Assembly (NCBI GenBank): GCA_022825005.1
Contig: JAJDYU010000057.1
Location: 1 to 64,000 of the forward strand
Origin: Acidimicrobiia bacterium
GTDB taxonomy: Bacteria; Actinomycetota; Acidimicrobiia; Acidimicrobiales; Bin134
Length of the DNA stretch: 64,000 bases
Direction of reading: 5' to 3'
Shown here: one piece after another, positions 34,012 to 43,184 of the stretch
Numbering within the stretch: the first letter of the stretch is position 1
Layout: each line of letters starts with the position of its first letter
Notes under the pieces: model-generated
Told to the model about the DNA's origin: nothing
The model's input: the letters and a program-made list of their open reading frames with translations, nothing else
The model's database searches: none
Program-made: the position numbers and the translations under genes

Positions 34012-34668
34012 CTAGAAGAAGCCGCGGCCTTGGGCGGCGGCGTTGGCCAGCCAGATCTCGAAGTCCTGAATCGACTGGGTCATGGCCTGGCCAATGAGGT
34101 CGAGCTTGCGCACCTGCTCGATGCGGGCGGTGGCCTGCTCCAGCTCCCGCTTGGACAGCAGCTCACTGAAGATTCCGCAGGCGTGGGCCAGGCAGATCAC
34201 CACCACGTCGCGCGGGCTGGGAATCTCGTTGCTGAACAGCACGCCCATGATCCGCAGCTTCACTTCCCGCTCGGCCTTGCCGTCCACCGTCGGATAACGG
34301 CGCGACCGGAACACCCACAAGAAGCGGTCTTCTTGCCGCTCCAGGATGCCCCGCTCGATCAGCCGTTCCAGCGTCTGCTCCCGGATCTCCGGCGCCTTCT
34401 GGGCGATCTGCTCCACCCAGTGGCGGGCGTCGCTCTCCTTGCCTTCGGCGATCGCGGCCAGAGTCGGATCCAGCAGGCTGTCTCCCACCGGGGTGGCGTC
34501 CACCAGAATCAAATGCTCCAGATCGGTGTCGATCCGGTTCTCCATGGCCAGCTCCATCAACACCGCTCCGGCGATGGCCCGGTCCATGGACGACTGGGGC
34601 ACGTTGACGAACTTGCCGTCGTCTTCTCGAAGTAGCAGAAGGAGGATCTCCTCAACGAATCTCAACAT
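34012..34668 (-). CDS. GPP34-family protein (Golgi phosphoprotein 3-like)
   Basis: A 218-residue helical protein with the GPP34 signature: an N-terminal VEEILLLLLREDDGKFV, then AGAVLMELAMENRID, the segment LIERGILERQEDRFLW, and the ending of conserved basic and hydrophobic residues. In eukaryotes the family binds phosphatidylinositol-4-phosphate at the Golgi; in actinobacteria its role is unknown. It lies ten bases before TauD and four bases after the LLM gene on the same strand, suggesting an operon. Confidence 0.85.
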   Translation of the reverse strand: MLRFVEEILLLLLREDDGKFVNVPQSSMDRAIAGAVLMELAMENRIDTDLEHLILVDATPVGDSLLDPTLAAIAEGKESDARHWVEQIAQKAPEIREQTLERLIERGILERQEDRFLWVFRSRRYPTVDGKAEREVKLRIMGVLFSNEIPSPRDVVVICLAHACGIFSELLSKRELEQATARIEQVRKLDLIGQAMTQSIQDFEIWLANAAAQGRGFF

Positions 34669-34672
34669 GCCG

Positions 34673-35587
34673 CTAACGATAGGCGATTATCTCCTCGCCG
34701 TACTGTTGGAGGGCCTCGACAACCTGCGATCGGGAGTCCCCGGCGATAGGGGCCGCCATGCCGGTAACGCCGACGGCGGCCTGGGTCCCGATGTTCTCCC
34801 TGTGCTGATCGGGGTTCCAACCCGGCGTGCCCACCGCTGCGACTTCAATATCCATGTACTTGATGTCGATGGGCTCGGTGCGGCCCACCGAAGCGGCGTG
34901 GTCGTGGAGATAGGCGATCATCTCAGCCAGTTGGTCCAGTGTCTCCAGGTGGGCCGAGCGGCGGCGCGAGGCCAGAGCCGCTGGATTGGGCATGGGCATC
35001 CACCCCTGAGCCCTCTCGGCCACCCGGCGGCGGGAGAGCTTGGAATTGCCTCCGATCCACACCGGCACCGGAGACTGCACCGGGGTGGGCAGGCCAGTGC
35101 TGTTGGCAATGGTGAAGTTGAGCCCCCGGTAGTTCACCGTCTCGCCCGACCAGATCAGCCGCATGACCTCAAGGCTCTCGTCGAACAGGGCATTGCGCTG
35201 GTCGAAGTCCACGCCCACCGCTTCGAACTCCGATTCCAGATAGCCCACTCCCGCTCCGAGGATGGCCCGGCCGCCGCTGAGCCGGTCCAGGGTGGCCACC
35301 GTCTTGGCCAGGATGGCCGGGTTGCGATAGGGCAGCGGGGTCAGGTTGGTCAGCAGCCGCAGACGTGTGGTTGCGCCAGCCGCCACCGCCAGCGCGACAA
35401 ACGGGTCGAGGGCGTCGTGGCCTCCGCTGGCCAACCAGGGGTCGCTGGGCAGGGGATGCTCGGTCAGCGAGCAGGAGTCGAACCCCGCCGTCTCCGCCGC
35501 CCGGGCGAATTCGCCTATGGCCTCCGCGGTCAAGAACTCGGGGTTCTGCGGATGGGCCATTAGCGGAAATCCGAAGCTGAACTTCAT
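34673..35587 (-). CDS. LLM class F420-dependent oxidoreductase
   Basis: A 304-residue LLM oxidoreductase. The marks are the N-terminal FSFGFPLMAHPQNPE strand, FDSCSLTEHPLP, RLLTNLTPLPYRNPAILAKT, LSGGRAILGAGVGYLESEF and PVWIGGNSKLSRRRVAE, the pattern of F420-type members that act on aldehydes or enones. It probably shares a transcript with GPP34 and the dioxygenase. The next gene on this strand (35637) differs strongly in base composition, so an island begins upstream of this one. Confidence 0.9.
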   Translation of the reverse strand: MKFSFGFPLMAHPQNPEFLTAEAIGEFARAAETAGFDSCSLTEHPLPSDPWLASGGHDALDPFVALAVAAGATTRLRLLTNLTPLPYRNPAILAKTVATLDRLSGGRAILGAGVGYLESEFEAVGVDFDQRNALFDESLEVMRLIWSGETVNYRGLNFTIANSTGLPTPVQSPVPVWIGGNSKLSRRRVAERAQGWMPMPNPAALASRRRSAHLETLDQLAEMIAYLHDHAASVGRTEPIDIKYMDIEVAAVGTPGWNPDQHRENIGTQAAVGVTGMAAPIAGDSRSQVVEALQQYGEEIIAYR

Positions 35588-35636
35588 ACTGCCACACTCT
35601 TCAACATTTGAGTCTCTACATCTATTCGGAAGAGCT

Positions 35637-37145
35637 CTAGGAAGGTGTCCGGCATGACTCGCTTATCGATTCCTGAAACGCTTCATATGCGTCATATGCC
35701 ATATAGTCGTACCTACTCCAGTTACCAAAGTACCTGCCGCCAAATAGAACTCGCGATTGAAATTCCGCAACTACGGTGGCTAATTCTTCATCTGAAGTAC
35801 GTGAGTCCCCAGCGCGGTCAATCTCCGCCTCCATTGCTTCATATAGTGTCGACCACTTCCCTTGTATTTCTGAATATCTAGGATTCTTTGGCAGAGTTGC
35901 AACGGCAACTAATTTTTCCCAGTCTGAGTTAATTTGATTCCAGAATATTTGCTCAATCACGGAAACAGATGTTTGTTGGTTGAGTCCAAAAATTACCCAT
36001 TCGAATTCACCAAAGGCCGTTTCTTGGGCTAGGAGCGCCTCTTCTGCACTTGGTTGCGATCTCGTGCCTTCGTAGGCTTCCAAGGCCGAGGGAACGCCCA
36101 TGAAATTGACGTGTACCCTCAAGGCGGAGGATAGTCGGGACAGATCAGCAGCTATTTCATCGATCAATTGTTTTGGCAGATGAGATGATAAGCGCTCATG
36201 CACTGTCATCTCCAGATCATCTAGTTGTTTAAGGAAAGGAGGTTGTAACTCTAGGATGCTGTGGACCGCAATGTAAGCTTCATACAGATGTGCATCAACA
36301 TCCCTTAGTCGTTCAGCGTCAGAACGAATGATATCCGCAAACGAGTCTTCATCGTAGAATTCATTTCGTGCTGATTCAAGAGCTGAGTGTATTGTGTCTG
36401 CGTACTTCTGCCAGTCGAATACTTCACCCCCCACATCAAACAAGAAATAGTACAAATAGAATGCCGCTACGAGATCTGAGACTTCTTCGAAGTCAGCAAA
36501 TACTTGCCAAGCTCTAGCGTAAGCGACTTCGAGTGTCTTCTCACCGGTCTCAAAAGGTACTGAATCAGATCCGAACAGATTTTGCCAAAAGTAAATAAGA
36601 TCTACATTGAACTCTCCACCTACCTCAGTCAAAGAGAAGGCCCACGCAGATGCATGGAGTCTGTCACCTATCACCTTAGCAGCATCTTCCAATTCACTAT
36701 CCCTGCCCGCAAGCTGTTGCCTCTGCAGATCGACGAGAGCTTGCGCCTCCGCCAAATCTAAGGCATCTGTGATGTCTAGAACTTCTAACTCAACGTTTAT
36801 CCAGGCGTCAGCAGCGGTTAGGTAACGTTCAGCAGCGATGTCAAGTGCATCCCATTCAGCTTGAATATCGGCACACCACGTAAACCGAGTGCCTAAGCGT
36901 TCATCGGACTCCCCAACTGAGTCATTATCGGCTGGCGACTCAATGGAATCTTCGTCTCTTACGAAGTCGTTGTCTAGAACGGCAACATCACCGGACTCCG
37001 GGGGTAGCTCAGACGAACTAGTCGGTTCAGGTACCACGGGAGATGTCGACTGTTCAACGACAACATCATCGAGGGTGCTGCCGCAAGCCACGGCAACCAA
37101 GGATGCCGCCAGGACGAAAACTGTTTGTCGGGTGAAACGCTTCAC
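35637..37145 (-). CDS. Lipoprotein of unknown function, paralog of the one at 38818
   Basis: A 502-residue secreted lipoprotein. The signal peptide has lipobox VAVAC at residue 21, then an acidic Ser/Thr/Pro linker to about residue 85, then a long helical domain. The conserved blocks LGTRFTWCADIQAEWD, AYARAWQVFADFEE and the C-terminal YEAFQESISESC recur in the protein at 38818, including one Cys at each end of the domain that could pair. The DNA is clearly AT-richer than its neighbours. The gene starts 28 bases after the stop of the membrane protein gene, so the two are co-transcribed. Function unknown; probably outside the cytoplasmic membrane. Confidence 0.8.
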   Translation of the reverse strand: MKRFTRQTVFVLAASLVAVACGSTLDDVVVEQSTSPVVPEPTSSSELPPESGDVAVLDNDFVRDEDSIESPADNDSVGESDERLGTRFTWCADIQAEWDALDIAAERYLTAADAWINVELEVLDITDALDLAEAQALVDLQRQQLAGRDSELEDAAKVIGDRLHASAWAFSLTEVGGEFNVDLIYFWQNLFGSDSVPFETGEKTLEVAYARAWQVFADFEEVSDLVAAFYLYYFLFDVGGEVFDWQKYADTIHSALESARNEFYDEDSFADIIRSDAERLRDVDAHLYEAYIAVHSILELQPPFLKQLDDLEMTVHERLSSHLPKQLIDEIAADLSRLSSALRVHVNFMGVPSALEAYEGTRSQPSAEEALLAQETAFGEFEWVIFGLNQQTSVSVIEQIFWNQINSDWEKLVAVATLPKNPRYSEIQGKWSTLYEAMEAEIDRAGDSRTSDEELATVVAEFQSRVLFGGRYFGNWSRYDYMAYDAYEAFQESISESCRTPS

Positions 37146-37173
37146 CGATAGGTCTCCACCATCAACCCGAGGA

Positions 37174-38700
37174 TCAGGTTTGACGCACGGAGGTAGTCAC
37201 CAAGATGCCGCCACCGAGGGCTACTAGGGGGCCGGAGCCGAATACGAAGAATCCGATCATCATCATGCCCAGCACGTTTGCACCAGCAATGACGGTAATG
37301 GCGATTCCTGCGACTTGGGCTAGCAACAAGAGGAGTCGCCTATCGCTATTGGAAGGCGCCCAGTAACTGTCCGCGATAAGCACCAGCGCAATAGCCGCCA
37401 AAATAAGCACCGGAATGCCGAATGGGACATCGGGGCTGAAGCCGCTGAGGACCTCTACGCCCCCTAGCCCGTCATCCGCTGAGCCAGCGCCGAGGTTGAA
37501 TGCCAAGCCAGGAAAATACACCCAGTCGAGCCAGAAGGAAGCAACGACCGCCAATACCCCGCCCACACCAGCGTGAAGCGGCCGGACCAGCCCAATATTC
37601 GGGGGTTGTGACAGGTCAAGGGCTGGATGCAACGCGCCCAGCAGCGCGACGACTGCGCCTGCCAGTCCGAGCCATGCTCCTGCGCCCAACTGTCCCGAAC
37701 TCATCCCGACCATAGACAAGAAGACAAGGGTGATAGTGAAGGAGCCCAGCGCCTTTCCCACAGCGACGCCGATTGGCCATTCCCGCAGCAGTAGAGACAG
37801 CCCCAGCACAAAAATGGCCAGGCCCGTGCCTGTTGTAGTTGTACCTACCCCGGCGACGTTTGGGAAGCCATCGCTCCCCACCTTCAGCCAACTGAAGAGG
37901 GTGGACAAGACCATGATCGCCCCGCCAGCCTTAACCAAGAGGCGACCGTCAATGGTTGGTTGAAATGCCGGCGACATGCCATTTTCCGTAGGTACCTCGC
38001 CAGCCGGGCTCCCCTGGGCAGCGTCGTCAGTGGATGGCGCCAAGCCTGTCTTTGCTGGTTCGAGGCGCTCTTCATCTTGTGCCTCGGCAGGTACTGGTCC
38101 GGCCACATCTGCGCCCTGGGCACCACTAGCTCCCATCCCAACAGCCTCGGCAGGTACTGGTTCGGCCACCTGGGGACTCGCATCCTTATTCGCAACTGCC
38201 CCATCGGCCTGGTCGGACGAGGGTTCGACTCCGCCTGGACTCCAGTTCCGGTAGGCGATAACTCCGGCGGCGGCCGTCTGAGCAATCCCGGCGAGCAGCA
38301 CGAGAATCAGCCCGCCTCCTGGGCTCGCGAACTCAGAGGACCCAACGTCGACAATGTCAACCAGAGCGATGATCATCACCACAAAGCCCGCGAGCAGCAC
38401 ACCGCCTCGTAACCATTTGGAAGGCTGAGCTCCCACGTCGGTCCTTGCGATGGCGGCAAGCAACGCCACAGAGACGATCGCCAAGATTAAGGTGATCACC
38501 CCGTCGCCGCTGGTACCGGAAACGTTGATGATTCCCGCCACCGTCGCCCAAGGCAGAAATGAGCCGATGAATACCAAAACAGCGGCAACTCCGGCTACCC
38601 AGTCCCAAACGGTCAACTTCCGAACGTCCCACCCTCGCAGCAAAGGCTCGAGTCCCCCACTCGCAGGCTGGCCAGTGCGGTCCACATCACTCATGGCCAA
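37174..38700 (-). CDS. Polytopic membrane protein with three related modules
   Basis: A 508-residue membrane protein with about twelve spans in three similar units: VFIGSFLPWATVAG near residue 42, MVLSTLFSWLKVGSDG near 258, and VVASFWLDWVYFPG near 375, each with an extracytoplasmic loop rich in Gly and acidic residues, followed by hydrophobic spans. Between units 1 and 2 lies a disordered acidic/Ala/Pro linker of about 100 residues with a repeated VPAEA motif. I know no function. It sits between two paralogous lipoprotein genes, one co-transcribed and one divergent, so a shared envelope complex is plausible. Confidence 0.8.
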   Translation of the reverse strand: MAMSDVDRTGQPASGGLEPLLRGWDVRKLTVWDWVAGVAAVLVFIGSFLPWATVAGIINVSGTSGDGVITLILAIVSVALLAAIARTDVGAQPSKWLRGGVLLAGFVVMIIALVDIVDVGSSEFASPGGGLILVLLAGIAQTAAAGVIAYRNWSPGGVEPSSDQADGAVANKDASPQVAEPVPAEAVGMGASGAQGADVAGPVPAEAQDEERLEPAKTGLAPSTDDAAQGSPAGEVPTENGMSPAFQPTIDGRLLVKAGGAIMVLSTLFSWLKVGSDGFPNVAGVGTTTTGTGLAIFVLGLSLLLREWPIGVAVGKALGSFTITLVFLSMVGMSSGQLGAGAWLGLAGAVVALLGALHPALDLSQPPNIGLVRPLHAGVGGVLAVVASFWLDWVYFPGLAFNLGAGSADDGLGGVEVLSGFSPDVPFGIPVLILAAIALVLIADSYWAPSNSDRRLLLLLAQVAGIAITVIAGANVLGMMMIGFFVFGSGPLVALGGGILVTTSVRQT

Positions 38701-38817
38701 AAATGGTAGCAGGCGGGCAACACTCCAAAGTACTGAACCACCCCAAATATGCCTTATCCCCTTTGCCCCGCGAAAACAACTATGGTGTTCAATCCCGACG
38801 ACCCGGAGTAGTACCGC

Positions 38818-40143
38818 ATGCCAACAACTAGCCGCCTAATGCAACTCCTGTCCGCTGCGGCTGTCGCTTTCTCGGTTGTTGCTGCTAGTTGCGGAGTTGA
38901 CAGCGACCAACTCGAAGGCACCGCCGTTGAAGACTCCAATGGCAGCGAGAGTTCTGGAAACGCGGAGCAGCAGCTAGCAGGCGGCACCTCAAAGGAATAC
39001 GACCCGATCCAGCTTGGCGAGAGGTTTGACTGGTGTTGGGAACTTCAACGTACCTGGGAAGAACACGTGTTAGCCCAAGCGCGATTCGCAGAGGCTGATG
39101 AGCGTTTCGGCAATGCCACCGACGAGCTTGATGTCGCTGAAGCTTCTGCTGCCAGGGAAAACGCGCTATATGACCTCGAAGTCGCAGAGCGAGATGCCAT
39201 GGGAGTCCTACGCGAAGCTGTGGATGCTTCTCAAGGTCAAATGGTCGATGGGCCAAAGGCCATCGCATACGCGAGGGCATGGCAAGCCTACGCGTCAAGC
39301 AGTGCCGCAGCAGCAACTTTCGAGAAAACGGAAGCAGCAGTTCGGGATCTCTTGGGAGACTTGCCTGTACATTTGACCGACACATCCGCGCTTGACACTG
39401 AAGCGGTAAATGCCTCTGAAAGAGCTCTGCCTACAGCAATCGCTGCGATAGATTTTGCGATGGCCCAAACACAGGATTCCGACCATTTTGAGGAGACAAA
39501 AGAGACTATTCGCGCCTATCACTTAGGCCTTGTTTCCGTTGTATCATCCCTTCAATATCATTACAACAATCACGATGAAGCACGTGCAGACTATTCAAGA
39601 GCAGCAGAGAAAGCTTGGGAAGATATCTTCTTGTCGCCATCGCCCGTTCCTAAGATAAGCTTGGGGTTCCTTACAACCTTCCAAAGTTTGCTTCCCCCTG
39701 AACCCTTTTCCTCTGAATCTGATGTAGGGGTATACAGAAACATTGGACTAATCAATGTCCGCACTCTTGGCATTCTTGTCGAATCGAAAGGGGAACTTCT
39801 TGTGGCCAATGCTCGATCAAGTATTGGTTGGGGTTCCAGGGAAAGAGGAGAATTGGAAGACACGCTAGTGAGCACAATTGATCATTTGGGAATGTTGGGC
39901 ACTCGCTCATTCCCCGGTATAGAAGTTTATGCGCAAGATATCAGAGATCACGCAAATGACCTGAATTGGAAATTCATCTATTCTCTTCCCTTCTATGTGG
40001 CAGTCGGAATTTGGCGAAACTCTGGAGTAGCCGCTTATGACTACAGATTCGACGTTGAAAACACGGTATTTTCTTCCCTTCTGAGAAATGGAGGAAGAGC
40101 CTATGACGCATTCAGGGAATCATTCCAAGAATCGTGCAGATAG
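38818..40143 (+). CDS. Lipoprotein of unknown function, paralog of the one at 35637
   Basis: A 441-residue lipoprotein with lipobox VVAASC at about residue 24, a short Ser/Glu-rich linker, and a helical domain with LGERFDWCWELQRTWE, AYARAWQAYASSS and C-terminal YDAFRESFQESCR. These blocks match the other lipoprotein at 35637, but overall identity looks low. The 3' two-thirds is AT-rich by eye. It diverges from the membrane protein gene with a 117-base gap holding the promoters. Nothing indicates an enzymatic role. Confidence 0.8.
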   Translation: MPTTSRLMQLLSAAAVAFSVVAASCGVDSDQLEGTAVEDSNGSESSGNAEQQLAGGTSKEYDPIQLGERFDWCWELQRTWEEHVLAQARFAEADERFGNATDELDVAEASAARENALYDLEVAERDAMGVLREAVDASQGQMVDGPKAIAYARAWQAYASSSAAAATFEKTEAAVRDLLGDLPVHLTDTSALDTEAVNASERALPTAIAAIDFAMAQTQDSDHFEETKETIRAYHLGLVSVVSSLQYHYNNHDEARADYSRAAEKAWEDIFLSPSPVPKISLGFLTTFQSLLPPEPFSSESDVGVYRNIGLINVRTLGILVESKGELLVANARSSIGWGSRERGELEDTLVSTIDHLGMLGTRSFPGIEVYAQDIRDHANDLNWKFIYSLPFYVAVGIWRNSGVAAYDYRFDVENTVFSSLLRNGGRAYDAFRESFQESCR

Positions 40144-40251
40144 GTTCCCGAATCGCCTCGCAGTTATTGTGGGCGTAACCGTTGATTCGACGTCGAGCCG
40201 CATCACAGTGACATCGTGAGGCTGACAGTCTATGCGGGCAGGACTAGTTCG

Positions 40252-43059
40252 TTAGTTCACCAGCCATGGGCTGCGATCGCTGGCAACCCACACCGGCCTG
40301 TAGTCGTCGTGAGCATTGTCGGTGACTTGGATCAGGTTTGTGCCGTCTGCGCGGACGACGAAAATCTCAGTGTCGCCTTCTGGGTTTAGTTGGGCGTCGC
40401 CGCGGCTGCTGAATGCAATCCTCGAGCTGTCTTGAGACCAGGCAGGCGAACTGCTGTTCGGCGGAGAAACGGGGACGGGACTGGAATTGCTTGTAGGTGC
40501 TTCGACCATGATGACTCCGGCGGACGTGCCTGACCCTGCTACATAAGCAAGCTGAGTGCTATCTGGCGACCACACGAACGCGCTCCACGGCTGGATGTCG
40601 GCCACGAATTCGCTCATTCCCCCAGCCGTCTCGACGACCCATAGTTGACGCGGTTCGTCGGAGGATGCTTCCTCGGCGCTGCTGGTCGAGATGTACGCCA
40701 TCCACTGCCCATCTGGTGACCAATTTGGGTCCTCTCCTCCGCTAACAAGTCGCCGCGTCCTGCTTCCATCGGAGTGAACGACGTGAATGTCATCGCCGTA
40801 TGTGTAGGCGATCTCCTGCCCGTTGGGCGACCACACCCCGGTCTGGTACTGACACTGGGGATACCAATCATCGGGGTCTTGGGACTCCTCACAATATTCG
40901 TCAATCAACCAAGCCTCGCCGCCATCGAGTCCGGCAACCGCGAGACCCGCGCTAAACGGACCTGTGGGTGAACGGAACATGATCTGGGTGCCATTTGGTG
41001 ACCAGACTGGGCCGGTACCTCCCCGCCACTCCCCTATCGGCATCCGCGCCCCCATTCCATCGGCATTGACCGTGTACACGGCGAACCCTCCTTGGTCACC
41101 TCGCCACACACCATCATTGTCGTCATAAGCAATCCTCATACCGTCGGGAGACCAACTCGGGCTGTCACCGGTCAGCGTTATACGCCACAATTCGTTGCCG
41201 GCTGAGTCCACCACGAACAATCCGTGATCGGGACTTTCGATGACATTTCCATAGTCGTCTTCAGCAGCTGGGAAATTGACAACAACACGTGTCCCGTCGG
41301 GTGACCAGGCCACCGAAATGTACCTATCGCCTGACCGGCTGATTTGGACAGGAGAGCCAAGCCCATTTGTCGTCACAAAGACCGCAGGACCGTCCCCAGG
41401 ATTACCGATAAACGAGACTTCTTCTGCTAGCTCAGGGTTAGCATCAGGCCAACATTCGACGGTGGTGTCGGAATGGACGCCACATGTCTGGCCAGCTCCC
41501 CCGGCGGAAATGTAGATGAAATCGCCCGTTGTCGGCGCTCTGGCCATCAATTCCGGCCAGCACGCCACCGTGCCGTCTACCCGCAGCCCGCACGAATGGA
41601 GGGAGCCTGACGTAACATCGACGAACTGGCCAGGAGGAATTTCCCATTGGAACGATGCAGCTTCTCCCCAGCATTCGATGATTCCATCTACACGCAACCC
41701 GCATGAATGGAAGGCGCCTGAGGACACGGCTGTGAATTGTCCTGACGGTGCGAAAAGCTCCCCCATGTCGTTGTCTCCCCAACATGCGATAGTCCCGTCT
41801 GTCCGTAGCCCGCATGAGTGAGCGCCGCCAACGGACAAGGCAGTGAACTGGCCTGGCGGCGGGGTCAAACGTCGCGAAATAGTCTCCCTCGCCGCTTCAA
41901 CTCCGACCAGTGCCACATTGAATTCTTCAGCATTAGCCCCATCAAGCACTTCTTCGAGCAGTTGTAGTGACTCTTGAGACAATTCTAACGACTCATCTGA
42001 AAGTACTTGAACCATCAATTCTGGATCTGCTGCGGTAATTTCCGCAATTGAATCCAAGCTAATTTGATGAAAATTTCCCACTGCCAGTCTGGCCGCGTCG
42101 TCCATCCAGCACTCGATCGTTTTGTCGGCCCGTATGCCACATGAATGCCATTGACCTGATGCCACCGCAACAAAGCGACCTGGGGGAATATCTATAGTAT
42201 CAGCCGGTATAGAGATTTCTAATCCAGACTCCACCAGTCGATCCAATATTTGAAGCCTTTGTCTTGCAAGTTCAACAACTTCGTACAACTGCTCCATGCT
42301 ATTGATCCCGTCGAAATCATCTAACGGATCTTCAGAACCAAATGATTCTTCAAGGATCTCCAGACCGTTTGCGTTCTCAAAATCCCATAACCAGCAGACG
42401 ATTTCGCCATCTTGTTTCAAGCCACATGAATGACTATTCCCTACAGAAACATCGACATATTCACCACGCGGGGTATCAAATTCGAGGTCAGAAAAGTCAA
42501 GGATATCGAAGAAGCTCGACATCGTATGTGACGATTCCTCTAGGAACTCGACAACCAGTTCTACGGCTGCCGGATCATCAACCGCTTCTCTAAGCTCATC
42601 GAAATATGTTGGATCACTGAGGGCCTCGTTTATCCCCTTCTGGATTTCACTCTTAAGTTCATCAACTGTCCAGTCCCATAGGGCCAATGTGGAGCTAAGG
42701 AACCAGCACTCAATGCCGCCGTCAGAACGCACACCACATGCCTGAAATGAGCCCGTGCTCACGCTGCTGAAACCCGCCCCGCCTCCATCTGACGGCTGCC
42801 GTGAACCTTCAGGACCGCGATCACCGTCTTCTGGATCGGCTGACGCGCCTTCACTTGACGGCAGTGATGACCCGCCTCGTCCTCTTGTTGCGTCTTCTAT
42901 AGCTTCAGATTCTTCAAGCGACCCCTCAACGTCTACACCACACCCAGTAACGATCAGGCCCAGCAAGACCGACAATGCGAAACAGATCCATCGAACTCGA
43001 TGGGCCTTCTGCCAGATCACATCACAGGAGCCTAGCGGCCTTCCCTCTGTCGATTGCAC
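40252..43059 (-). CDS. Lipoprotein with RCC1-type and TolB-type beta propellers
   Basis: A 935-residue surface lipoprotein (lipobox VTGC, Cys40). Residues 100-540 hold seven RCC1-like repeats of the form HSCGLR.DG.I.CW, each with two cysteines. Helical inserts of 60-80 residues interrupt repeats 1-3 (about 121-195, 227-290, 321-400). Residues 555-935 contain at least seven TolB/WD40-like repeats (WSPDGTRVVV, WSPNGQEIAY and so on). Two complete propellers in one chain suggest a binding scaffold outside the membrane. Partner unknown. It is flanked by other lipoprotein genes, and its start follows a further upstream in-frame extension that is not certain. Confidence 0.85.
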   Translation of the reverse strand: MQSTEGRPLGSCDVIWQKAHRVRWICFALSVLLGLIVTGCGVDVEGSLEESEAIEDATRGRGGSSLPSSEGASADPEDGDRGPEGSRQPSDGGGAGFSSVSTGSFQACGVRSDGGIECWFLSSTLALWDWTVDELKSEIQKGINEALSDPTYFDELREAVDDPAAVELVVEFLEESSHTMSSFFDILDFSDLEFDTPRGEYVDVSVGNSHSCGLKQDGEIVCWLWDFENANGLEILEESFGSEDPLDDFDGINSMEQLYEVVELARQRLQILDRLVESGLEISIPADTIDIPPGRFVAVASGQWHSCGIRADKTIECWMDDAARLAVGNFHQISLDSIAEITAADPELMVQVLSDESLELSQESLQLLEEVLDGANAEEFNVALVGVEAARETISRRLTPPPGQFTALSVGGAHSCGLRTDGTIACWGDNDMGELFAPSGQFTAVSSGAFHSCGLRVDGIIECWGEAASFQWEIPPGQFVDVTSGSLHSCGLRVDGTVACWPELMARAPTTGDFIYISAGGAGQTCGVHSDTTVECWPDANPELAEEVSFIGNPGDGPAVFVTTNGLGSPVQISRSGDRYISVAWSPDGTRVVVNFPAAEDDYGNVIESPDHGLFVVDSAGNELWRITLTGDSPSWSPDGMRIAYDDNDGVWRGDQGGFAVYTVNADGMGARMPIGEWRGGTGPVWSPNGTQIMFRSPTGPFSAGLAVAGLDGGEAWLIDEYCEESQDPDDWYPQCQYQTGVWSPNGQEIAYTYGDDIHVVHSDGSRTRRLVSGGEDPNWSPDGQWMAYISTSSAEEASSDEPRQLWVVETAGGMSEFVADIQPWSAFVWSPDSTQLAYVAGSGTSAGVIMVEAPTSNSSPVPVSPPNSSSPAWSQDSSRIAFSSRGDAQLNPEGDTEIFVVRADGTNLIQVTDNAHDDYRPVWVASDRSPWLVN

Positions 43060-43184
43060 GCCCGCTTCACGCCCCCACAGCCTCTATAGGCACTACATGC
43101 ATGGCATTCCTTCTGCGTGGCAGCACCGAGGGGATGGCTCGACAGTTCACCTAGTCGCGACAGGCAGCGGCATCTTGACCTTGT

